Positions 1 to 11,478 are shown, counted from the stretch's first letter. The stretch: 64,000 bases of DNA from Allobosea sp039673065 (GCF_039673065.1 NZ_JBDJKW010000001.1:434001-498000); one strand, 5' to 3'. Notes: a model not told the origin generated them from the letters alone. Numbers and translations are program-made.

Positions 1-69
1 GTTGAGCAGCGTGGTCTTGCCGGCGCCGAGGAAGCCGGAAAGCACTGTAACGGGGAGGCGTTTGTCCAT
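1..69 (-). CDS. G3E-family GTPase (CobW/ZNG-type metallochaperone), N-terminal part only
   Basis: The first 23 residues are visible, reading inward from an ATG at 67-69; the gene runs off the left edge. They contain the P-loop GFLGAGKTT followed by LLN, the signature start of the G3E/CobW family of nucleotide-dependent metal chaperones. Members insert or deliver metals such as zinc, cobalt or nickel. The palindrome 20 bases upstream looks like a Zur operator, which points to the zinc-responsive branch. The metal-binding CxCC motif and the C-terminal domain lie outside the window, so the subfamily rests on the promoter alone. Confidence 0.8.
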   Translation of the reverse strand, partial: MDKRLPVTVLSGFLGAGKTTLLN

Positions 70-88
70 GGCGATCCCTTGCAGGATT

Positions 89-107
89 AATGTTATGTTG
101 TAACATT
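89..107 (-). promoter_or_regulatory. Zur box (zinc-uptake regulator operator)
   Basis: AATGTTATGTTGTAACATT has perfect 7-base arms (AATGTTA / TAACATT) around a 5-base centre. It matches the known Zur operator pattern with a TGTTAT...ATAACA core. It lies just upstream of the G3E GTPase start, where a bound repressor would block transcription. Known biology: Zur represses zinc-scavenging genes when zinc is plentiful. Confidence 0.8.
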
Positions 108-329
108 TCATACAGAGCAGCCCATGACTCCGCAAGGCCGTGATCCGCCGCCGTCCACCGTCGCCGGCCTGCTGCGCTGTGCAATGCAGGGCGGTCGCGC
201 GCGCTTTCCGCTTCCCCCGGCCGCCCGCGCCGTCTATAGCGAGCGCCTAGCATTCATTCCGGCGCCGCACCCACCCGCTCGCGAGAACGGAGGCGGGTCC
301 GCGCGCGCCACGAGACCAGAGCCGGACCC

Positions 330-3659
<3,330 letters not shown>

Positions 3660-3703
3660 AGCGCGACGCCGCGAAATAGACTCATAGACGATCGGAAACG
3701 ACG

Positions 3704-3732
3704 ACGCCGGCCGCGTACAGCACGGCCGGCGT
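3704..3732 (+). other. Strong hairpin between carB and greA
   Basis: ACGCCGGCCG (3704-3713) pairs perfectly with CGGCCGGCGT (3723-3732) around a 9-base loop. It sits 45 bases after the carB stop and 27 bases before greA. No T-run follows, so it may act as a partial terminator, an mRNA-stabilising 3' end or a greA leader element. The role is not known. Confidence 0.45.
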
Positions 3733-3759
3733 GATCGCTTCCGGAACTGGGACGAGACG

Positions 3760-4233
3760 ATGGAAAAGGTTCCGATTACGGCCGGCGGCTTCGCCGCTCT
3801 TGAAGTCGAGCTGAAGCACCGCCAGCAGGTCGAGCGCCAGCGCATCATCGAGGCGATCTCCGAGGCCCGCGCGCTCGGCGATCTCTCCGAGAACGCCGAG
3901 TATCACGCCGCCAAGGAGGCCCAGTCGCTGAACGAGGGCCGCATCATGGAGCTGGAATCGCTGATCGGCCGCGCCGACATCATCGATGTGAGCAAGCTCG
4001 GCGGCGACACGATCAAGTTCGGCGCCACCGTCACCCTGATCGACGACGACACCGAGGAAGAGAAGCTCTACCAGATCGTCGGCGAGCCGGAATCCGACGT
4101 GAAATCGGGCAAGGTCTCGATCGGCTCGCCGATCGCCCGCGCGCTGATCGGCAAGAAGATCGGCGACTCGGTGCAGGTCAACACGCCCGGTGGCGGCAAG
4201 TCCTACGAGGTCCTGAACGTCGTCTTCCGCTGA
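3760..4233 (+). CDS. greA: Transcription elongation factor GreA
   Basis: Rescues backtracked RNA polymerase by stimulating cleavage of the extruded transcript. The 157-residue length is typical. The N-terminal coiled coil (about 1-75) carries the acidic tip DLSENAEYHAAKEAQ (about 41-55), whose carboxylates hold the catalytic magnesium in the polymerase channel. The C-terminal FKBP-like domain (about 80-157) ends with the family pattern SPIARALIGKKIGD and SYEVLNV. It has the same direction as carB and its own terminator. Confidence 0.98.
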   Translation: MEKVPITAGGFAALEVELKHRQQVERQRIIEAISEARALGDLSENAEYHAAKEAQSLNEGRIMELESLIGRADIIDVSKLGGDTIKFGATVTLIDDDTEEEKLYQIVGEPESDVKSGKVSIGSPIARALIGKKIGDSVQVNTPGGGKSYEVLNVVFR

Positions 4234-4257
4234 GCCTCACGCTCCGCACGGTCCTTG

Positions 4258-4288
4258 AAGGCCCGGTCGCCCTGTGCGGCCGGGCCTT
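4258..4288 (+). terminator. Rho-independent terminator of greA
   Basis: AAGGCCCGG (4258-4266) pairs with CCGGGCCTT (4280-4288), 25 bases after the greA stop and followed by TC. The opposing marC-type gene ends at 4304, so it may act on both strands. Confidence 0.75.
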
Positions 4289-4303
4289 TCGCTTGCCCGC
4301 CGT

Positions 4304-4918
4304 TCACCAGGACTGCACGACCAGGCGCACGCCCTTGACGATGCCGTCGACGGCGACGCTCGCCAGGATCAGGCCCATCACCCGGCTGATCACGCTGGCG
4401 CCCGCATTGCCGATCACCGCGATGATCCGCGAGGCGCTGAGCAGCAGGACAAGGGTGATCGCCAGGATGATCAGCACCTGCGTCACCGTCTCCGCCTGCT
4501 GCTCGAGGCTGAAGCGGCTGTTGTCAGTCACCGTCATCACAGTGAGCATCGCGCCGGGGCTGGCGATGCTGGGGATGGCGAGCGGATAGACCGCCCGCTC
4601 CAGATCGCTGCCGCGCAAGAGCTTCTGGTCCTCCTCCAGCTTCGATTTGCCGAAGATCATCGTCAGTGCGAACAGGAAGAGCACGATATTGCCGGCGATC
4701 TCGAAGGAGCCGAGATGGATGTCCATCGCCGTCAGCAGCAACTGCCCGCCGACGATGAAGAAGACCAGCACCAGGAAGGCGACGAGGACGCCGCGCAGCG
4801 CGACCCCGCGCGCCGCAGACGCCGTCATCCCGGCGGTGACCGCCAGGAAGACCGGCAAGGTACCGATCGGGTCGATCACGACCCAGAGCTTGACGAATTC
4901 GGTGAGCCACCTGTCCAT
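4304..4918 (-). CDS. MarC-family integral membrane protein
   Basis: A 204-residue hydrophobic protein of the MarC/UPF0056 family. About six membrane helices are visible, with the family's early motif LWVVIDPIGTLPVFLA (about 11-26) and IPSIASPGAMLTV near the middle. These proteins sit in the inner membrane. The family was first linked to multiple antibiotic resistance, but that role was later doubted, and its true function is unknown. It converges on greA. Confidence 0.9.
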   Translation of the reverse strand: MDRWLTEFVKLWVVIDPIGTLPVFLAVTAGMTASAARGVALRGVLVAFLVLVFFIVGGQLLLTAMDIHLGSFEIAGNIVLFLFALTMIFGKSKLEEDQKLLRGSDLERAVYPLAIPSIASPGAMLTVMTVTDNSRFSLEQQAETVTQVLIILAITLVLLLSASRIIAVIGNAGASVISRVMGLILASVAVDGIVKGVRLVVQSW

Positions 4919-5048
4919 CCGCCCGCCTTACCCCCGGCGCGGCCCGCTGCAAAGCCGTCTTTCGCAGCGGGCGCCGCGTGCCTATCTTTCGGAGACGATC
5001 AGGAGAGCGGCGGCACCGGCCCCGCTTCGAATCCGGAGACACCAAGCC

Positions 5049-5531
5049 ATGATCACGCGCCGCAGCCTGCTCCTCGCCCTCTCCGGCGCCGCCATCGGTG
5101 CCGCGCTGCCGGCCTTCGCGCGCACCGGCGACTTCGCCGTGGGCGCCATCCGTGTCGACGCCTCGGCGCTCGGCCCGCAGGGCTGGGGCGGCAATGCCGG
5201 CCGCATCGCGCAGGCGCTGGAGGCCGAGCTCGCCGGGCGGCTGGCGCCGCTGCGCCGCAGCGGCGCGCCGACCTTGCGCGTCACGGTCGGCAGCCTGCGG
5301 CTCGGCAGCGGCGCCGGCGGCATGACCGGCGGCGGTGGCGGCGGCGACGATTCGATCGACAGCATGGTCGAGCTGGTCTCGGGCGGCCGCGTGCTGTTCT
5401 CGCGCCGCATCCTGGTCCAGCAGCCGGACAGCAGCGGCGGCGCCTGGTACAACCCCGAGGCCGACAACAACCGCATCGCCAAGCTGATCGAGGACACCGC
5501 GCGCTGGACGCAGCGCTATCTCGGCGCCTGA
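5049..5531 (+). CDS. Exported protein of unknown function (Tat signal)
   Basis: 160 residues. The N-terminus MITRRSLLLALSGAAIG has twin arginines and a hydrophobic stretch ending near AFA, a probable Tat signal peptide. A glycine run lies in the middle (about residues 93-103). The rest is a compact alpha/beta-looking region with no motif I can name. The start was chosen because it is the only ATG giving an intact signal peptide. I do not recognise the family. It stands alone, convergent with the Lrp gene. Confidence 0.7.
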   Translation: MITRRSLLLALSGAAIGAALPAFARTGDFAVGAIRVDASALGPQGWGGNAGRIAQALEAELAGRLAPLRRSGAPTLRVTVGSLRLGSGAGGMTGGGGGGDDSIDSMVELVSGGRVLFSRRILVQQPDSSGGAWYNPEADNNRIAKLIEDTARWTQRYLGA

Positions 5532-5550
5532 GCGCCGGGACTGCCGTCCG

Positions 5551-6012
5551 TCAGAGCGGCATGATCGGCTCGTCCTTGACCCGGTCGAGGGCGAGCGCGG
5601 TGCGGACATTGCGGACGTTCGGCAGCGCCGTGAGCTCGGCCACGAAGTCCTGGAAGGCCTTCAGGTCGGTCGCGACGCATTTCAGCACGAAGTCGATATC
5701 GCCCGACAGCGTCCAGCATTCGCGCACCGTCGGCCATTCGCGGATGCGGGTCTGGAAAGCGACGAGATCGGCTTCCGCCTGGCTGGCCAGGTGCACGAAG
5801 GCGAAGCAGACCACCTCCATGCCGAGCTTGCGCTCGTCGAGCTGGGCCCGGTAGCCGCGGATCACCCCCGCTTCTTCGAGCGCGCGCACCCGGCGCAGGC
5901 AGGGCGGCGGCGAGATTCCGACGCGGCTGGCGAGTTCGACATTCGTCATCCGCCCGTCGCGCTGCAGTTCGGTGAGAATGCGAAGGTCGATCTCGTCGAG
6001 TTTAGAACGCAC
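5551..6012 (-). CDS. Lrp/AsnC-family transcriptional regulator
   Basis: 153 residues starting at GTG (6010-6012). The helix-turn-helix (about 4-50) reads LDEIDLRILTELQRDGR...ELASRVGIS...RVRALEEAGVI. A RAM ligand-binding domain follows, with the family pattern VRECWTLSGDIDFVLKC. Such proteins sense an amino acid and often control a neighbouring transport or catabolic gene. The divergent neighbour is the ELM1-type gene, 123 bases away; no ligand can be read from context. Confidence 0.92.
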   Translation of the reverse strand: MRSKLDEIDLRILTELQRDGRMTNVELASRVGISPPPCLRRVRALEEAGVIRGYRAQLDERKLGMEVVCFAFVHLASQAEADLVAFQTRIREWPTVRECWTLSGDIDFVLKCVATDLKAFQDFVAELTALPNVRNVRTALALDRVKDEPIMPL

Positions 6013-6135
6013 TAATCCGCCCCGAAAAAGGTTGCGCTGGTGTAGACGCAGCGCCGGCGCGATACAAGGCATGGACCGTGCCGCGGCGGCGCGAAGCCCG
6101 CGAAGCCGGGGACGGACGGCCCCGGAGAGGATGAC

Positions 6136-7122
6136 GTGGACCAGCGAGCGGACGATCCGGCGATCTGGGTGCTGACCGACGGCAAGGCCGGCGACGAGGT
6201 CCAGTGCCGCGGCGTCGCCGAGCGCCTCGGCGAGCGCGTCGAGATCCGCCGCGTCGCGCCGCGCCGACCCTGGTCCTGGCTGATGCCGCGCGGGCCGATC
6301 GATCCGCGCGAGGCGCACGACCGCCCGCGGAGCCCGCTGCGCCCGCCCTTCCCCGACATCGCCATCGCCTCAGGGCGCCGCGCCGTCGCCTATCTGCGTG
6401 CGCTGAAGGCCGTCTCCAACGGCCGTGTCTTCACCGTCTTCCTCAAGGATCCGCGTACCGGTACCCAGGCGGCCGACCTGATCTGGGTGCCGCAGCACGA
6501 CAGGCTGCGCGGCGAGAACGTGCTGGTCTCGGTCACCGCGCCGCACCGGCTCTCGCCGCCGGCGCTGGCTGCCGCCCGCGCCGCGCCGCCGGCCGCGCTC
6601 GCGGCTCTCCCGGCTCCCCGCGTCGCCGTTCTGGTCGGTGGCGACAGCCGCCATCACCGCTTCGGCCCGCGCGAGATCGCCGAATTCTGCGACCACCTCG
6701 CAGCCCTCGCCGCCACGGGCGTCTCGCTGATGGGCACCGGCTCGCGCCGTACGCCTCCGGCCCTGCGCGAGGCAGTGGCGGGCATCGTGCGCGCCCATGG
6801 CGGCTGGTGGTGGGACGGCGACGGGCCCAACCCTTACGTGCCCCTGCTCGCGCTCGCCGACGCGATCGTCGCCACCGCCGATTCCACCAACATGATCGGC
6901 GAGGCCGCCGCCACCGGCGCCCCGATCCTGGTCTACGAGCCGCAGGGCGGCCATCGCCGCATCAGCGCCTTCCTGGCGCTGCTGGCGGGGCACGGCGCTG
7001 TGCATCGCTTCACGGGCGTGCTTGAAGGGGCGCGCTACGAACCGCTAGATTCGACCGGCATGATCGCCGATGCGGTGCGGGAACGCTGGCTGCGTCACAA
7101 GGCTGCGATGGGGCTGGCGTGA
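6136..7122 (+). CDS. ELM1/GtrOC1-family protein (DUF1022)
   Basis: 328 residues, starting at GTG with GGAGAGG five bases upstream. It matches the bacterial family related to the plant mitochondrial fission factor ELM1: an N-terminal WVLTDGKAGDEVQC, the central VAVLVGGDSRHHRF, and a C-terminal ADAIVATADSTNMIGEAAATGAP that resembles the sugar-nucleotide site of GT-B glycosyltransferases. The bacterial function is not established; a glycosyltransferase-like role at the envelope is plausible. It is upstream of trxB, same strand, 52 bases apart. Confidence 0.85.
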   Translation: MDQRADDPAIWVLTDGKAGDEVQCRGVAERLGERVEIRRVAPRRPWSWLMPRGPIDPREAHDRPRSPLRPPFPDIAIASGRRAVAYLRALKAVSNGRVFTVFLKDPRTGTQAADLIWVPQHDRLRGENVLVSVTAPHRLSPPALAAARAAPPAALAALPAPRVAVLVGGDSRHHRFGPREIAEFCDHLAALAATGVSLMGTGSRRTPPALREAVAGIVRAHGGWWWDGDGPNPYVPLLALADAIVATADSTNMIGEAAATGAPILVYEPQGGHRRISAFLALLAGHGAVHRFTGVLEGARYEPLDSTGMIADAVRERWLRHKAAMGLA

Positions 7123-7174
7123 CGGCGCCGGCCCACCGATATCCCGCAGACGCCGCGTTTGAGGAACAGGACGA

Positions 7175-8140
7175 ATGGCCCATATCCACGCCAAGGTGAT
7201 GATCATCGGCTCCGGCCCGGCCGGCTACACCGCCGCGATCTATGCCGCCCGCGCCATGCTTGAGCCCGTGCTGATCTCCGGCCTGCAGATGGGCGGCCAG
7301 CTCACCATCACCACCGATGTCGAGAACTATCCCGGCTTCGCCGACGTCATCCAGGGCCCCTGGCTGATGGAGCAGATGCGCGCCCAGGCCGAGCACATGG
7401 GCACGAAGCTGGTCTCCGACCATGTCGGCCGCGTCGACCTCTCGCAGCGCCCCTTCCGGCTCTGGGGCGATGCCGGCGACACCTATTCCTGCGATTCGCT
7501 GATCATCGCGACCGGCGCCCAGGCCAAGTGGCTCGGCCTGCCCTCGGAGCAGGCCTTCCAGGGCTTCGGCGTCTCAGCCTGCGCCACCTGCGACGGCTTC
7601 TTCTTCCGCAACAAGGAGGTCGTGGTCGTCGGCGGCGGCAACACCGCGGTCGAGGAGGCGCTCTATCTGGCCAATCTCGCCAGCAAGGTGACGCTGGTCC
7701 ACCGCCGCGATTCGCTGCGCGCCGAGCGCGTGATGCAGGAGCGCCTGTTCAAGCATCCCAAGATCGCCGTGGTCTGGGACAGCGAGATCGCCGAGATCTG
7801 CGGCGCCACCCAGCCGCCGAACGTCACGCATCTGCGCCTGCGCAACCTCAAGACCGGCGCCGAGAGCGAACTGAAGACCGACGGCGTCTTCATCGCCATC
7901 GGGCACAAACCGGCGACCGAGCTCTTCGCCGGCCAGCTCGCCATGAACGCCTCGGGCTATCTCACCGTCGAGCCCGGCACGACGCGCACCGATATCGAGG
8001 GCGTGTTCGCCGCCGGCGACGTCACCGACGAGCATTACCGCCAGGCGGTGACCGCCGCCGGGCTGGGCTGCATGGCCGCGCTCGACGCCGAGCGCTGGCT
8101 GATGGCGCAGCAGCTCGCCACCCGTGAAGCCGCGGAATGA
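7175..8140 (+). CDS. trxB: Thioredoxin-disulfide reductase
   Basis: An NADPH-dependent flavoenzyme that keeps thioredoxin reduced in the cytoplasm. The 321 residues show the FAD-binding MIIGSGPAGYTAAIYAAR (about 9-26), the redox-active CATC (Cys136 and Cys139), the NADPH-binding VVGGGNTAVEEALYL, and the C-terminal GVFAAGDVTD. It sits directly before the LysR gene lsrB/vtlR, an arrangement also known in Sinorhizobium and its relatives. Confidence 0.97.
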   Translation: MAHIHAKVMIIGSGPAGYTAAIYAARAMLEPVLISGLQMGGQLTITTDVENYPGFADVIQGPWLMEQMRAQAEHMGTKLVSDHVGRVDLSQRPFRLWGDAGDTYSCDSLIIATGAQAKWLGLPSEQAFQGFGVSACATCDGFFFRNKEVVVVGGGNTAVEEALYLANLASKVTLVHRRDSLRAERVMQERLFKHPKIAVVWDSEIAEICGATQPPNVTHLRLRNLKTGAESELKTDGVFIAIGHKPATELFAGQLAMNASGYLTVEPGTTRTDIEGVFAAGDVTDEHYRQAVTAAGLGCMAALDAERWLMAQQLATREAAE

Positions 8141-8224
8141 GGCAACCGGGACACATCAGCGATTTTGATCGGTGACAGCACGCGTTTTGAGCAGCTGGAA
8201 TCCCGGATCCCGGCTCAGCAGCCG

Positions 8225-8253
8225 TTGACCTGACGCGTTTCCCCTTCCATCAT
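8225..8253 (+). promoter_or_regulatory. Possible promoter of the lsrB/vtlR-type gene
   Basis: TTGACC (8225-8230), a 17-base spacer and CATCAT (8248-8253) lie about 30 bases before the GTG start. The -35 is good and the -10 is weak. Confidence 0.35.
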
Positions 8254-8283
8254 GCGCTGAACGCATAACACGGGGGGAACGCG

Positions 8284-9174
8284 GTGGATTGGGACCGCAT
8301 CCGCATCTTCTACACGGTTGCTGAATCCGGGAGCTTCACCAAGGCTGGAGACAGCCTCGGCCTGAGCCAGTCGGCGGTCAGCCGGCAGATCGGCGCACTC
8401 GAGCGCGAGCTGCGCGCACCGCTGTTTCACCGCCACACCCGCGGCCTGATTCTCACCGAACAGGGCGAGCTGTTATGGCGCGCCGCGCGCGAGATGACGC
8501 AGCGGCTCGAACGCACCCGCGCCCAGCTCTCGGAGACGCGCGAGCACCCCTCGGGCGAGCTGAAGGTCACCGCGACGCGCGGCTTGGGCGGCCATTGGCT
8601 GACGCCGCGCCTCGCGGAGTTCCTCGACCTCTATCCCGACATCAAGGTCCAGCTGATCCTCACCGACGAGGAGCTCGACCTGTCGATGCGCGAGGCCGAC
8701 ATCGCCATCCGCCTGCGCCAGCCGCAGCAGCCCGACCTGATCCAGCGCCGGCTTTTCACCGTGCACTTCCACGTCTATGGCTCGCCGGCCTACATCAAGC
8801 GCTTCGGCGAGCCGAAGAGCTATGAGGACCTGGACAATCACCGCCTGCTCTCCTTCGGCGGCACCTCGCCCTCCTATCTCACCGCGGTGCACTGGCTCGG
8901 CTCGCTCGGGCGCGACCAGCGCAATCCCCGGCCGATCCATCTCGAGGTCAACAACATCACGGCGATGAAGCGCGCGGTCGATTCGGGCGCCGGCATCGCC
9001 GTGCTGCCGGATTATCTCATCGAGACGGGCTCGCCGCTCGTGCAGCTGATGCGCGAGACTGAGATGCCGCAGCTCGAGAGCTATCTGGTCTATCCCGAGG
9101 AGATGAAGTCGGTGGCGCGCGTGCAGGTCTTCCGCGACTTCCTGATCCAGAAGGCGCAGCGCTGGACCTACTGA
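8284..9174 (+). CDS. lsrB: LysR-type regulator of the LsrB/VtlR group
   Basis: 296 residues starting at GTG (8284). The N-terminal winged helix-turn-helix (about 1-65) contains SFTKAGDSLGLSQSAVSRQI, and the rest is the periplasmic-binding-like effector domain. From memory the match with Sinorhizobium LsrB is close over the conserved stretches HRHTRGLILTEQGE, QLILTDEELDLSMREADIAI and RLRQPQQPDLIQR. LsrB/VtlR proteins control envelope and redox genes and activate AbcR small RNAs in Rhizobiales. Both expected neighbours are present: trxB upstream and a small-RNA-like unit downstream. Confidence 0.88.
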   Translation: MDWDRIRIFYTVAESGSFTKAGDSLGLSQSAVSRQIGALERELRAPLFHRHTRGLILTEQGELLWRAAREMTQRLERTRAQLSETREHPSGELKVTATRGLGGHWLTPRLAEFLDLYPDIKVQLILTDEELDLSMREADIAIRLRQPQQPDLIQRRLFTVHFHVYGSPAYIKRFGEPKSYEDLDNHRLLSFGGTSPSYLTAVHWLGSLGRDQRNPRPIHLEVNNITAMKRAVDSGAGIAVLPDYLIETGSPLVQLMRETEMPQLESYLVYPEEMKSVARVQVFRDFLIQKAQRWTY

Positions 9175-9534
9175 ACGGGCGGCTCCGGCCGCCCTTGCGA
9201 CGGCATCCGGCCAGCGCGCCGGATGCTGCGGCGCGAGATGAGTCCTCCCGGGCCGGCCACACCGCCGTTTACGGCCCGATCCGCCGGCGAACATCTGGCG
9301 CGTGGCGCACGAAACACCACATTCCCGCCCCGTTTCGTCCCTGCAGCGGCTGCTCGCAGCTGCACAGTTTCCGCGCCGACGGAGAACTGCGCGCGGCAGC
9401 AGCGCGAAAATGCGGCACTCGGCGCCTGCCTTTTTTCCGCCACACCTGCGGCAGACGCAAGGCAATGCGGAATTATGACGCAACCAGCCCAATTCTCATG
9501 CATCAAGCGCATGACCGCCCCGCCGAATGCTGCA
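9175..9534. other. Non-coding gap after lsrB, no gene seen
   Basis: 360 bases with no open frame showing coding bias, no tRNA-like arms and no repeats. It is more balanced in composition than the genes. It may hold regulatory sites for the small-RNA unit that follows, for example for the LysR protein encoded just upstream, but I cannot define one. Confidence 0.5.
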
Positions 9535-9563
9535 TTGCAAAAAGGCACGACCTGCCCGATATT
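9535..9563 (+). promoter_or_regulatory. Candidate promoter of an AbcR-like small RNA
   Basis: TTGCAA (9535-9540), a 17-base spacer, then GATATT (9558-9563). It places a start near 9570, about 105 bases before the terminator hairpin at 9675. Confidence 0.5.
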
Positions 9564-9569
9564 CAGCTC

Positions 9570-9706
9570 ACGGTTGTTCGGAACGGGCTCCGCATTCTCC
9601 TCCCGGCGTCGAGTTCGTTCCAGCCGTTCCCCTCTGAGATGTTTGGCGCTCTGCGCTGAATGTTTCAAACTTCTAGGCCGGCTCCTTCGGGACGCCGGCC
9701 TTTTTT
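9570..9706 (+). ncRNA. Candidate AbcR-type trans-acting small RNA
   Basis: A unit of about 137 bases with its own candidate promoter and a strong terminator, in the gap after lsrB/vtlR. It contains two unpaired-looking C-rich stretches, CTCCTCCC (9597-9604) and TTCCCCTCT (9627-9635), able to pair with Shine-Dalgarno sequences. AbcR RNAs of Rhizobium, Agrobacterium and Brucella silence ABC-transporter mRNAs in this way, with Hfq, and lie in the gap beside this same LysR gene. The 5' end is approximate. No open frame here has coding bias. Identity is inferred from place and motifs, not from alignment. Confidence 0.55.
9675..9706 (+). terminator. Rho-independent terminator with UUCG loop
   Basis: AGGCCGGC (9675-9682) pairs with GCCGGCCT (9694-9701). 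An inner TCC-TTCG-GGA extends the hairpin, and a T-run follows (9701-9706). The T-run is on the + strand only, so it ends a + transcript: the candidate small RNA rather than the opposing gene. Confidence 0.9.
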
Positions 9707-9772
9707 CTTGCCTATCGCTCTTCCATTCACGGCATCCGCCGCGGGGCTGCCTGCCCGTTTTTCAGGCGCCGG

Positions 9773-10345
9773 CTAGTGCGTGCGCGCCTGCAGCGGCAAA
9801 GCCTCGAACAGCGAGGGCTGCGCGCCGGTGCGTGCCTTTTCGATGGTCAGCAGCCTGAGCTTGGTCTCGACGCCACCATCCGCCGAGAAGCCGCCGGTGC
9901 CGCCATTGGCCGCGAGCACGCGGTGGCAGGGCACGATGATAGGGATCGGATTGCGCCCGAGAGCCACCCCGACGGCCCGCGCCGCACCGGGCTCGCCGAT
10001 CCGCGCAGCCACCTCGCCATAGCTCAGTGTCTCGCCATGCGGGATCGCCAGCGCCACCGCGTAGACGCGCCGCTCGAACGGCGTCGCGGCGTCGAGGTCG
10101 AGGTCGAGTGCCACATCGGAGAAATCGACCGCCTCTCCCGCCATCAGGGCGACGATGCGGGCGATGGCCGCGCGGATCGTGGGAGGCGGCTCGGCCTCGC
10201 CGGCCTCGGGGCAGCGCCGCGCGAGGCGCTTTCGCGCCGTCGCCTCGTCACGCTCCGGCAGCTGCGCGGCGACGATGCGCCCGTCGCGCCAGACCAGGGC
10301 GCAACGGCCGATCGCCGTGTCGAAGAAGCAGAAGGACGTCTCCAT
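9773..10345 (-). CDS. ogt: Methylated-DNA--[protein]-cysteine S-methyltransferase
   Basis: Removes alkyl groups from O6-alkylguanine by suicidal transfer to its own cysteine. 190 residues from the ATG at 10343-10345. The active-site motif PIIVPCHRVL is present, preceded by the helix-turn-helix region SYGEVAARIGEPGAARAVG and followed by the GGFSADGGVETKLRLLTIE substrate-binding end. The N-terminal domain (about 1-85) is poorly conserved, as is usual. It is downstream of msrP, same strand, and may be cotranscribed. Confidence 0.95.
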   Translation of the reverse strand: METSFCFFDTAIGRCALVWRDGRIVAAQLPERDEATARKRLARRCPEAGEAEPPPTIRAAIARIVALMAGEAVDFSDVALDLDLDAATPFERRVYAVALAIPHGETLSYGEVAARIGEPGAARAVGVALGRNPIPIIVPCHRVLAANGGTGGFSADGGVETKLRLLTIEKARTGAQPSLFEALPLQARTH

Positions 10346-10405
10346 GGCGGCAGGATAGCCTTGCATGCCGGCGCATGGCACCCGATTCCCGCCGTCGCCT
10401 CAGGC

Positions 10406-11371
10406 TCAGGCCCAGAGGCGTTCCTTTTCGAGGCCCTTGTAGAGGCCGGCCACCTGCTCGGCATAGCCGTTGAACAGCAGCGTCGGCCGGCGCTCGCGCG
10501 AGCCGAGCACCTGCTCGCTCGCCTGGCTCCAGCGCGGATGCGCCACCTCGGGGTTCACATTGGCCCAGAAGCCGTATTCCGAGGCCTGCAGCCCCTCCCA
10601 GAAGGTCTTGGGCTGCTCGGCGACGAAGCTGATGCGGTTGATCGACTTGACCGACTTGAAGCCGTACTTCCACGGCACGATCAGCCGCAGCGGCGCACCG
10701 TGCTGGTTCGGCACCGGCTTGCCGTAGATGCCGGTCACCATCAGCGTGAGGTCGTGCGTCGCTTCGGCCAGCGTCAGCCCCTCGGTATAGGGCCAGGGCA
10801 GCCAGCGCTGCCCCTGGCCCGGCGCCATGCGCGGATCGAGGAAGGTCTGCATCTGGATGTATTTGGCACCCGATTGCGGACGGGCGAGCTCGACCAGCTT
10901 CCGGAGCGGGAAGCCGGTCCACGGCACGGCCATCGACCAGGCCTCGACGCAGCGGAAGCGGTAGAGCCGCTCCTCGACGCCCATCTTGCGGATCAGCTCG
11001 TCGGCGTCGATCTCGAAGGGCTTCTCGACCAGCCCGTCGATCTTGATCGTCCAGGGTCGGGCGACGAGGCGCTTGGCCGCGCCCGCCACGTCCTTCGACA
11101 TGCCGAACTCGTAGAAATTGTTGTAGCTCGCCGCGAGCTTCTCCTCGGTAAGCGGCCGGTCCAGCGTGAACGCCTCGTTGCGCTTCGCCGGATAGAGGTC
11201 GCTCGTCGGAGCCGTGGTGTCGGCCCGTGCGAGGCCCGGCAGCGCCGTGCCCGCGACGAGACCGGCGGCGCCCGCCAGCCACTGGCGGCGGTCGAGATAG
11301 ACGGATTCCGGGGTCGCGGCGCTCTCGGGCAGTTCCCAGCCGGCGCGGTGCCTGATCAGCATGACGGACAT
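10406..11371 (-). CDS. msrP: Protein-methionine-sulfoxide reductase catalytic subunit MsrP (YedY)
   Basis: A periplasmic molybdoenzyme that repairs oxidised methionines in envelope proteins. The 321 residues have a Tat signal with DRRQWLAGAAG (twin Arg at 28-29) and the molybdopterin ligand Cys141 in FRCVEAWSM. They also show the family blocks VPWTGFPLRKLV, LRLIVPWKYGFKSVKSI and GYAEQVAGLYKGLEKERLW. MsrP usually pairs with the haem membrane protein MsrQ encoded next to it; no msrQ is in the window. Confidence 0.95.
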   Translation of the reverse strand: MSVMLIRHRAGWELPESAATPESVYLDRRQWLAGAAGLVAGTALPGLARADTTAPTSDLYPAKRNEAFTLDRPLTEEKLAASYNNFYEFGMSKDVAGAAKRLVARPWTIKIDGLVEKPFEIDADELIRKMGVEERLYRFRCVEAWSMAVPWTGFPLRKLVELARPQSGAKYIQMQTFLDPRMAPGQGQRWLPWPYTEGLTLAEATHDLTLMVTGIYGKPVPNQHGAPLRLIVPWKYGFKSVKSINRISFVAEQPKTFWEGLQASEYGFWANVNPEVAHPRWSQASEQVLGSRERRPTLLFNGYAEQVAGLYKGLEKERLWA

Positions 11372-11459
11372 ACTCCGTGTCGATTGGCGGTCAGCCTAGT
11401 GCTCCCCGCGCACCCGACCAACTCACGAGAGGGAGAGCGGTTGCGCCGCAAACGTGAAC

Positions 11460-11478
11460 GGCCCGCGCGAGGCGGGCC
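11460..11478 (-). terminator. Possible terminator hairpin downstream of leuB
   Basis: GGCCCGC (11460-11466) pairs with GCGGGCC (11472-11478), about 50 bases after the leuB stop. Read on the minus strand it is followed only by GTTCACGTTT, not a clean T-run. Confidence 0.4.

Noticed and set aside
9195..9659. Open frames in the gap after lsrB
   Set aside because: They span the small-RNA promoter, have no coding bias and match no protein pattern.
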